This document shows, one piece after another, positions 56,287 through 64,000 of a stretch of 64,000 bases of DNA; within the stretch, counting starts at the first letter, position 1; the number at the start of each line of letters is the position of its first letter. The position numbers and the translations under genes are program-made. The stretch covers positions 186,001 to 250,000 of the forward strand of contig JADDOH010004207.1 in NCBI GenBank assembly GCA_016648135.1, given 5' to 3'. The notes beneath the pieces are model-generated. The model had not been told where the DNA came from, made no database searches, and was given only the letters and a program-made list of their open reading frames with translations. The DNA is from Agrypnia vestita. Its lineage: Eukaryota > Arthropoda > Insecta > Trichoptera > Phryganeidae.

Positions 56287-56559
56287 TAGAAAATAAAAGG
56301 TAGGTAGTTGCTTAGATCCATAACTTCAGAACGTGGTTCAATATCTGAGTTGCACGGGATAAATCAGCAAAATGAAACTTGTTCATTATTATGATACATA
56401 TGATACTAAATATATTAAAACTGCGAACAGGGGAAAGGATGAAATTAAATGAAAATATATTGAGAAGATTTAGAGAAATAAAAAGTATTTCACGATTCCA
56501 TGTTGAAAGAAAGCGGTTTACATACGTTTTTACTTTCACATGCTGATTTTTAAAAATTT

Positions 56560-56830
56560 GGTTCTGACGCAAGTCAGGCGGTCCGGTTCGGTTCTGCCGT
56601 AGGCCCTGGCGCGGTACAGCGCAGTCATAATTCGTGTCAGACAAACGACGAATGGCGCGGGACCGACTGAGCCTTAAATCGTCTAGTGTCATATCAATGG
56701 GACTTCCATAAAACAATGAGAGGAAGTGCCAAAAAAAACAACAATCGCTCGCTTATGGACGCGGGCCCCGAGTACGGCGAGTTTCAACACAAACTGTCCC
56801 CGTGTGTTTTTAGGCAGCACTTCTTTCTTT
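56560..56830. promoter_or_regulatory. GC-richer segment
   Basis: CCGTAGGCCCTGGCGCGG (56597) and GACGCGGGCCCCGAGTACGG (56758). Frames on both strands overlap without known domain. Confidence 0.2.
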
Positions 56831-57360
56831 TTATTTATTGAATTTTTTAAGCCAACCCATTATATAGAAATACATGTTGTACTTTTTCTAAGGGATAGGT
56901 ACCTAAAACCTGACAAAGACCGCAGACCACCAAAATGTATAGACATCAACTAACGTAAATTACTGTCTGGTTCCACGGCTGTCTTTAATACGTTTGACTT
57001 GTTTTAAAAAAATTACTACGAGTTTGTCAATTTTAAAACAATTATAAAAAGGTCAAACTTAATAATCCTAAAAAGTGTAATGTCTATGTAAATTCGTCGC
57101 GCTTAATTACAAAGAGACGTTTTTCCCTGAAATGTCTCGTTTTGGAAGGAAATTAAAAAATATATCATGTATCGTAAAAAAGTTGTGTTTACTAGGAGAT
57201 TTAATTATTTAAGTATGCAAGAATAAATCGCTTTAAGGAGTTTAGTTCATCTCTGTACAATTTGTTTCTGTGATAAAGATTTATATTCCCGGCACGCACA
57301 ACCGATTTTTGGTAAACATTTTTATCGTTAAATATGATTAAATTACACTACCGAATTACC
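56831..57360. other. AT-rich sequence, nothing recognised
   Basis: No supported feature. Confidence 0.4.
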
Positions 57361-57396
57361 AGTCAATCAATATATTTTTAAATATATTGATTGACT
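57361..57396. repeat. Perfect palindrome, 17-bp arms
   Basis: AGTCAATCAATATATTT (57361-57377), TT, then its exact complement to 57396. It lies 32 bp before the hammerhead-like remnant and may be part of the same element end. Confidence 0.85.
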
Positions 57397-57427
57397 GATT
57401 GATTTTTAAATATATTTTTTTTGTTTT

Positions 57428-57500
57428 CCTGATGAAGAAGCCATTGGCTTTGAAACATGTTGATTTTTTTCAATAAATAAGTGGTTTAAACAAAGTTAAT
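57428..57500 (+). ncRNA. Hammerhead-like core, decayed, in Penelope-type terminus
   Basis: CTGATGA (57429-57435), stem II AAGCC (57438-57442) with GGCTT (57446-57450), GAAACATGTT (57452-57461). Stem I pairs for only two bases (C28-G62, T27-A63), so the motif is probably inactive. The following ATAAGTGG..ACAAAGTT is the shared tail of these ends. Confidence 0.45.
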
Positions 57501-58045
57501 TTATATTAATTATATTAATTATATTTTTTTTTGTTTTCTAAAAAAAATATTTTTATGTAAATGTATAATAAAACTATTAAATGACGATTTATAAGCATAC
57601 AGGATCGGGGGGTATTTTGATCTATAAATTCTCTCCGAAAATTAGAGGGAAATATTGATAATGAGCATTTAATTATATAACAAAAATTTCAGGTCGTTCT
57701 TTTTACTCTTTTTCGATATTTTGAAAACAAAAAGTTTTGCAAGCACAAATCTTGTTACGTCTAGCATGCCAAGACAGCGCTCTATTAACTTATCCAAATT
57801 TCTAATCGATTGCGGTGTAAAATTTAATCAATATATGTGTATAATGATGATTTTTTTGTTAGAATTTAAAGCATTGCTTCATATTTTTGATATATGTATA
57901 TGTATATGTTTTTATTATTCAAATGTTTAATTAAGATGGATTTTCAAAACGTCTGTCTTCAAGCCTAATTCTTATCCATAGGTAGGTTATAAATTTATAA
58001 TAATTGATTTAATGAATCATTTTTTAATCTTCCTAGCTAGGGCAA
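57501..58045. other. AT-rich sequence, nothing recognised
   Basis: No supported feature. Confidence 0.4.
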
Positions 58046-58049
58046 ACCT

Positions 58050-58300
58050 TTATGCGCGATATCACTTCGCAGGGATGGACGCGGGGTGCGGGGTCGCGGC
58101 TCTCGGCGCACCGATATGCGACCTGGAGATAAAATGAAATAACGATAACGGTTTTAGATAAATGAATAACCAAACGGTGGTCGCTTATTCAATTTAAGGG
58201 TTGTGAAGTAACGGCTAGTTTAAGGTAATTTTTACCTTGTGTAGCGTGGGCAGCGGCTGTCGGGCGTTTCTAGACTATTTCTGAGGTAGATTAAGTATGA
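58050..58300. promoter_or_regulatory. GC-richer segment with GATA-type sites
   Basis: GACGCGGGGTGCGGGGTCGC (58079) followed by two AGATAA sites (58125, 58158) and homeodomain-like TAATT. Candidate regulatory element. Confidence 0.25.
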
Positions 58301-58454
58301 CTTTGCACTAGATCAGCTGAGATTAATTGATCGACGCGTGTACTGATTTCGGTTTGTTCTCAGCTATTGGAACATTGCTATCTAACAGTGTCTGAATATG
58401 AGCGTCAGGAAAATTAAATAATATTTTTTGTGAATAATATTTTTTATCTTAATA

Positions 58455-59568
58455 TTAGGTCCTTACATATGAAATTGATGTTTTGCCGTACTGGCAAATT
58501 TGATCTCAAATATCTTCTCTTTGGTTAGGAATTCCAAATCCAAATTTATATAGCTATTTACTCATGTATTTGTGTTTTGAAAATTATAATTCATTTGTTT
58601 TTTCCTCAATTGTTTTTTTCTTTGCGTCACTCAGTTTACAAAATGAAAAACTTGAAATATCGCGTTATTTACGAGTACGAGTTCCACCGTGGCACCAGTG
58701 CTGCAGAAACGGCTCGAAGGATTAATGATGTGTATGGCGACGGTGCCGCAAAAGAAAACACAGTGCGTTTTTGGTTCCAACGTTTTCGTTCTGGAAATTC
58801 GACCTGCAGAACAAGCCCCGTGGACGGCCGGAGACCAAAGTTGATAATGAAGAATTGAAGGCTATTGTGGAAGCGGATCCATCGCAAACCACATCCAAGT
58901 TAGCTGCAGGCTGCGGTGTTAGTGATAAAACTATTTTAATCCACTTGAAGCAAATTGGTAAGGTGAAAAAGCTTGAAAGGTGGGTACCTCACGAATTGAG
59001 TGAAGCAAATCAACAAACGCGCGTTGACTGCTGCGTTGCATTACTCAACCGGCACAATAATGAAGGGATTTTAAATCTTAAATCTGGCCAGACGATTACG
59101 GCAGATGTCTATTGTCAGCAACTGCAAACCATGATGGAAAAGCTAGCTGCTAAACAACCGAGGATGGTTAATCGCTCTAGGCCACTGCTGCTTCATGACA
59201 ACGCTAGACCACACACTGCACAACAGACGGCTACCAAATTAGAGGAGCTTCAATTGGAATGTCTAAGACATCCACCGTACTCTCCGGACCTTGCCCCAAC
59301 AGATTACTATTTTTTTCGAAATTTGGATAACTTCTTGCAAAGGAAAAAATTCAACTCCGATGGGGCAGTCCAAACCGCCTTCAAAGATTTTATTGATTCC
59401 CGTCCGAATGGTTTTTTTAGTAAAGGGATCGATGAACTACCTATGAGATGGCAAAAGTGCAAAGATAGCAATGGTACAAATTTTGATTAAATAAAAATAT
59501 TATAATAAAAAAAAATCGGCTTTATGTTCCTCCCATACTAAACGCCAATTTCATATGTAAGGACCTAA
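58455..59568 (+). mobile_element. Mariner element, copy 3 (internally deleted)
   Basis: 1114 bp with intact family ends and TA at 58453-58454 and 59569-59570. Compared with copy 1 it lacks 171 bp after 59077 and one base near 58798. Both inverted repeats are close to consensus, so it could still be moved in trans. Confidence 0.95.
58643..59490 (+). pseudogene. Mariner transposase, copy 3, frameshifted and missing catalytic block 1
   Basis: The ATG at 58643 opens MKNLKYRV. One T is missing in GGAAATTC near 58798, shifting the frame at residue about 52. The correct frame then continues from about 58801 to the stop at 59490. A 171-bp, 57-codon in-frame deletion after GILN removes ITCDEKW (first catalytic Asp) through HYSF; both junction sides carry TTAAATC. 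The second and third Asp (LLHDNARPH, DLAPTDY) are kept. It cannot be catalytic; a truncated DNA-binding product is conceivable only if the frameshift is bypassed. Confidence 0.9.
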
Positions 59569-59570
59569 TA

Positions 59571-60000
59571 TAAACCCAAACTCTAGACAAATTTTTATTC
59601 TTCATGTGCCGTCATCTATCAAAGGTTGGCGATCATTCTGCCCTGATTTATCCTGTAAAATATCATTTGCATTTTATTTTATTTCAATTTTTAACACTAC
59701 GCTTTACTACAACATGCCACGAAGCCCAATTAGTGTAGCAAAACACATTACAAACCAGTTTAGTTAAATTCTTATAGATGTATTGTGATACCCGTAGTAT
59801 GAAAAGCCAATACTGTGCCCACTTGACTACGAGGACTTGGATATTAAAATACTTTTTGAAGCTGTGCATCCATAACATCTTATTTATTTCTAAACTCTGT
59901 TGCCTTCTAGCTTTCCTTCCACTTTAAGATGTAATAGATCATTTTTGATGTAGCTTTCCTTCGTTTTATATTAATTCTTAACTCATTTGACTTATACGTG
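59571..60000. other. AT-rich sequence, nothing recognised
   Basis: No supported feature. Confidence 0.4.
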
Positions 60001-60004
60001 CTTC

Positions 60005-60145
60005 TTCTTCTCCATCATCTTTAATGGTATATTGGTCAACCCGTCTTCTTTAGCTCACGCTAATATAGGCACATTTCAAATGCCTCCAGCCATTTAATGG
60101 TGGATTTCTTTAACTTCCAGATATCGACTACATACACCAGCCCCA
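60005..60145 (-). pseudogene. LINE remnant
   Basis: On minus one frame reads WKLKKSTIKWLEAFEMCLY then a stop, matching the LKKST-..LEAFEMW-Y region just after the reverse transcriptase in RTE-like LINEs. Upstream parts are not recognisable. Confidence 0.5.
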
Positions 60146-61945
60146 GTATGGCGTAGAATTTTAATGCGTTTCATGTTATACATTTCTTACAAAAGAGATT
60201 CTTTATTTTCACAAAATTGATTCTATTCGATGAATTCTTCGATGAATTTCCAATTTCCATGTCTAGGTCTCAGTCCTCCATTAGCTAGCATTAGAGGTAC
60301 TAAATCTTTCCACCCTTTTGACATCGATACCATCTATTGACAGATATCAATCATTCTCAGTTCTTGTTTATTATGAATTAAACTAAATAAACTATTGCAG
60401 CAGTATCTAAATGACAGCTCATTCGTTGATGGCCAGTCACAGATTTTTTTGCGTGGAAATCAATGACACTCGTGTACTTAGGTTCTGCTGTTGCTGCTTA
60501 TGATGATGCTGCAGAGGTATGATTATATTAATCTAAACCTGTGCTAGAAACACAATCTTTCCAAAACAAATTCTGACAGCAAAAGATATTTAAGCTGTTC
60601 GTGGAATACTATCTTTTTTTTATTTTTAGAGAGAATTGCAAGAAACATTTTTTTAAATTTTACATGTCCGGAATACTTACTTTACTGCCAATTTAAGACT
60701 CTCAATTTGCTATTAAATAAATTATAATATTAAATAAGTTCTTCATAGTGCTGTTCGGTTATCGTACATTTTCCAGGCCCTTTTCTCACTTTTTTTATAT
60801 TTTTTATTAAAAAACTTTTAACTACAAAATAATATGATAAGCTAGACCCATAAATAGTCTAATTCATTTTATTAGCTACCTACGACACAATTTATAATAT
60901 CTTAAAAGGTCACTGTTAAATCACTTAATTAAAATGCTAAAGGAACAGCAAAACAATATAACAATTTTTATACAATAATTAAAAAGATTTCGCATTATCC
61001 TAGATAATATTATTATATTATTTAAAAATGTATATATAAAAATTACACATTATTTAGCATAATCCTATTTTTATACCTCTTCCAAATTGGGAGTGAGTAT
61101 ATTTCATATGGAACTGGATAATTTATTTTTCAGCTTGAGAGTTTTCACATTTCAACACATTTCAAAGTTGTCACTCCATATTTATTTACGATTGAAAGGA
61201 TTTTTAAATTTAAACAAACTACACCTCTTGTATGTCTTTCATATGAAACTACTCTATTTGAAGCACTGTTACATTTTTTTAAAGCAAGAACAATAACTAT
61301 CCGACACCAGAATAATGTACTCAATAGCAATCATCATATGATCATATATGTAAAAGTAAAGGCATATTATCATATTACCATATATGTAAAAGTAAAGGCG
61401 ACCAAAAAAAATTATAAAATTATTTGAATGCAGTGACCGAGGATTACTAATTTAAAATTTTATAAATTAATTCTACATTTTATGTATCCATCCCTTCCAA
61501 AATAATGTTATCTGTAAATGTATGGGCTATGTTTCCTATAAAATGTCGGATTATTGCATTGAGTTTTTTTTTGGATATTGTTGCTTTTGCTTTCATACCC
61601 CACACATAGGCAATTTGCAAAGATTTGTAGGTTTTAATATTTGAAGACATCTTATAATTTTGTATCATTAGCAAGAGATTATTTATTATTAGATATTATA
61701 TAAATTGAAGTGCATAAATGCATTCAGAAATAAGCTTTACGAAACTTCATATAAACCACAAGAAAATGTCTGATAAATTATATAAAAATGAAATTAAAAT
61801 CATAAAAAATTTAGATTACTTTCAGAATATTTTGAGTTGTCCAAATTTTTTAGAATACGGTATTGGATTTTGTCCACCGGGACATCATTTATCAATCATT
61901 TATACATGTTTCATAGAGACGAAATTATTTTTTTTTTTGAAAAAG
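60146..61945. other. AT-rich sequence, nothing recognised
   Basis: A short repeat at 61339-61400 (CATATATGTAAAAGTAAAGGC twice). No supported gene. Confidence 0.4.
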
Positions 61946-62040
61946 TAGGTATGGGAGTACTTCCATACCTACTTTTCCATAAAAACAGTATAATTTCGTC
62001 TCTATGAGACGTCTATAATATATCTCAATTTAGATAAATC
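61935..62040 (+). repeat. Dispersed repeat family B, copy 6, with short inverted repeat at its edge
   Basis: CTTCCATACCTACTTTTCC, TTTCGTCTCTATGAGACGTC and TATAATATATCT follow the family order. The bases just before (61938-61953, GAAAAAGTAGGTATGG) are an inverse copy of part of it, making a hairpin. Confidence 0.55.
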
Positions 62041-62590
62041 TTTGTGTTTGTCGTATCATTTGCAAGCAGCACGCAGTGCACATTTTTCTGTAAACAACAT
62101 TACAGGTGCGTTATTTGTCCGATGAACTATTTACGTATGTACGTATGGACTTGTCCTTGTGCAGTGTACGCATTAATATGTCTTACCGGTACCTGGAGCT
62201 GTCGGCTAATACCACTTCAACATTTTTACTAATTGACTATTCACGCTGCGACACAAAAAGTGTTTGGATGACGCTCGCACATTTGACAAGAATCATACAT
62301 CGCAGCAGAACAACACTATTTAAATTAATCAATAATCATCCTCACAGATTATTAGTACGAACACCAACACATTCAAATATTCTCAATATCAAACGCAATC
62401 TCCTTTTATTAGTTTTATTTTTTTTAACTTTGTTTAATAATATCTTTCCTATATTTTCCGTCCAAACAAATAAAGCACAGAAGGCGAATTTTTGTGGAAA
62501 TGCGTAGGGAACATTCGTGCATGTGAGAATTTATTCGCTGGCAGTCGTCTTCTGAGTGAAGAAGAGTAGTTAGTGCCCGTCGAATTATCA
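62041..62590. other. Unassigned sequence before mariner-lineage remnant
   Basis: Overlapping short frames without known motifs. Confidence 0.35.
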
Positions 62591-62601
62591 ATTGTTGTGA
62601 A

Positions 62602-63327
62602 ATGACGGAACAACATGAGGAGCGATACCGCATCAGATACCAAAAGCTTGGTGATAACCGAATGAATACCATTCGCAAGATCCAACAAGCTTTCAGAAAC
62701 GATGCTATGAACATCTCGTGGATAAAGTAATGGTATCAATGGAGAGCGAACGGAGTCCCGATAGCCGGGACTCAAATAGCCGAAACAATAGTGTGATTGA
62801 CCACATTCAGACTTTGGTCTTGATCATGGAGGACTTTGATCATGACGTATCCCCATCCAACAAATTTTGAACGAGGTAAGCGTTGTATAGATAAATTCAA
62901 TTTTGACATTTGTACATACAGGTGTGAAGAACGTTTCCGCAAAATTCGTGCCGAATATAGACTGCTGGCAATAGAGCAGAAGGAACTCCCTTTGGAATTT
63001 CTATTTTTTGCATCTGATTTAGGCTTTCTTGGCCAAACACGACATTCCCCTGGTTTTTCAGGCTCTCTACTCTCCCTAAATACCTCCATAAGATATTGCC
63101 CAAGTAAAGTCCTGCGGAACGCGAAGACCCAGCTGAACACCATTCTGAATGATGCGTTCCAGACGTGTTTCCAACAATGGCAGGACCACTGAGAGAAGTG
63201 CAGTGCTTAATTAGTAAGTGCATTACCAAGGGAACTACTTTGAAGGAGATTAGAACGTGTTTAGTGTTCATGAATAAATGTGTTTCTGCCGACCAAAGAT
63301 TCGATATTATTTTAAAACACCTCGTAT
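62602..63327 (+). pseudogene. Second mariner-lineage transposase, heavily decayed
   Basis: ATG 62602 opens MTEQHEERYRIRYQKLGDNR, then TIRKIQQAFRNDAMNI and a stop: the N-terminal helix-turn-helix region of a mariner-like transposase unlike the four-copy family. After a shift, VIDHIQTLVLIMED continues it. A divergent middle follows, then near 63120 KTQLNTILNDAFQTCFQQWQ and, in broken frames, CITKGTTFEGD at the C-terminus. AAAACACCTCGTAT (63314-63327) resembles the 3' inverted repeat (starting ATACGAGGTGT) of such elements. No catalytic Asp block is recognisable, and no left repeat was found, so this is an old truncated copy. Confidence 0.6.
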
Positions 63328-63357
63328 TATAAATGAATTACTGTATTCATTATTAAT

Positions 63358-63381
63358 TATTATATATATATATATATATAT
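63358..63381. repeat. TA microsatellite at mariner insertion site
   Basis: An alternating TA run ends just before the mariner at 63386, which is flanked by TA (63384-63385) on its left. TA-rich DNA offers many target sites. Confidence 0.8.
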
Positions 63382-63385
63382 CATA

Positions 63386-64000
63386 TTAGGTCCTTACATA
63401 TGAAATTGACGTTTAGTATGGGAGGAACATAAAGCCGATTTTTTTTTATTATAATATATTTATTTAATCAAAGTATGTACCATTGCTATCTATGCACTTT
63501 TGCCATCTCATAGGTAGTTCATCGATCCCTTTACTAAAAAAACCATTCGGACGGGAATCAATAAAATCTTTGAAGGCGGTTTGGACTGCCCCATCGGAGT
63601 TGAATTTTTTCCTTTGCAAGAAGTTATCCAAATTTCGAAAAAAATGGTAATCTGTTGGGGCAAGGTCCGGAGAGTACGGTGGATGTCTTAGACATTCCAA
63701 TTGAAGCTCCTCTAATTTGGTAGCCGTCTGTTGTGCAGTGTGTGGTCTAGCGTTATCATGAAGCAGCAGTGGCCTAGAGCGATTAACCAGCCTCGGTTGT
63801 TTAGCAGCTAGCTTTTCCATCATGGTTTGCAGTTGCTGACAATAGACATCTGCCGTAATCGTCTGGCCAGATTTAAGAAAGCTGTAGTGAACGACACCAG
63901 CACTAGTCCACCAAACGCTCACAAGTATCTTTTTTGGAGTCAATTTTCGCTTGGGGCATGGTTTGGCTGGTTCGGCAGGGTTCAGCCTATGCGATGAGCG
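63386..64000 (-). mobile_element. Mariner element, copy 4, cut by window end
   Basis: The right (3') end of the element faces left: TTAGGTCCTTACATATGAAA, then TGACGTTTAG, the right-hand repeat of this family. The rest runs in reverse orientation off the window. Confidence 0.95.
63464..64000 (-). CDS. Mariner transposase, copy 4, partial (C-terminal part)
   Basis: The frame is open from the window edge to the stop at 63464 (178 codons visible), beginning within RSS..LNPAEPAKP. It keeps LLHDNARPH and YSPDLAPTDYHFF, so the second and third catalytic Asp with 34-residue spacing are present, and the C-terminus MRWQKCIDSNGTYFD is intact. Two changes near the edge give H-R where copy 2 has Q-W. The first catalytic block and DNA-binding domain lie outside the window, so whether this copy is complete cannot be judged here. 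Confidence 0.85.
   Translation of the reverse strand, partial: RSSHRLNPAEPAKPCPKRKLTPKKILVSVWWTSAGVVHYSFLKSGQTITADVYCQQLQTMMEKLAAKQPRLVNRSRPLLLHDNARPHTAQQTATKLEELQLECLRHPPYSPDLAPTDYHFFRNLDNFLQRKKFNSDGAVQTAFKDFIDSRPNGFFSKGIDELPMRWQKCIDSNGTYFD

Noticed and set aside
1..64000. CRISPR arrays, operons, phage or bacterial defence genes
   Set aside because: The tandem repeats present lack short regular repeats with unique spacers, no ribosome binding sites or operon layout exist, and all recognised proteins are eukaryotic transposon proteins.

Overview
The window looks like a stretch of an AT-rich insect genome, most probably a moth or butterfly. That is inferred from the mix of repeats: mariner elements, Penelope-like ends, short Helitron-like elements with CTAG ends, tRNA-derived SINEs and many decayed LINE tails. 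I find no bacterial or viral gene organisation, no rRNA and no CRISPR. I also find no complete host gene. The only plausible host coding piece is a 26-codon signal-peptide-like first exon at 13793-13870 that ends on a consensus splice donor. The window therefore reads as intergenic or intronic DNA filled with transposon debris, with GC-rich islands that may be regulatory.

The clearest genes belong to one mariner family: 17656-18941, 29550-30834, 58455-59568, and a minus-strand copy from 63386 to the window end. All share 29-bp terminal inverted repeats and TA target duplications. Only the copy at 29550-30834 keeps an uninterrupted transposase reading frame (339 aa, residues D151, D243 and D278). 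The others carry a stop and frameshifts, an in-frame 171-bp deletion, or are cut by the window edge.

Region by region. 1-2900: AT-rich, with a hammerhead-like motif at 332-375 and a LINE remnant. 2900-8250: a distinctive block built of successive tandem duplications with no recognisable gene. 8250-16300: AT-rich sequence with Helitron-like and SINE copies, the candidate exon and a nested inverted-repeat element. 16600-19960: a layered nest. A minus-strand decayed gene of a widespread unnamed repetitive protein family is split by a mariner, and its 3' end is fused to a Penelope-like GIY-YIG endonuclease fragment with a hammerhead-like motif downstream. 20000-31500: a LINE reverse transcriptase pseudogene, two striking hairpins (one with perfect 65-bp arms), a CpG-rich island and the intact mariner. 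31500-51500: mostly AT-rich, with a dispersed same-orientation repeat family, a Harbinger-type MITE nested in another inverted-repeat element, SINEs and Helitron-like copies. 51500-64000: a long GC-rich island with POU, Sox and Fox-like sites, a long-TIR fold-back element, a deleted mariner, a second decayed mariner lineage and the edge mariner.

The genes do not form a pathway. The parts that interact are transposon parts: one possibly active transposase with several defective copies carrying its ends, and several Penelope-type termini that share a hammerhead-like fold (332, 16670, 43561, partly 57428).
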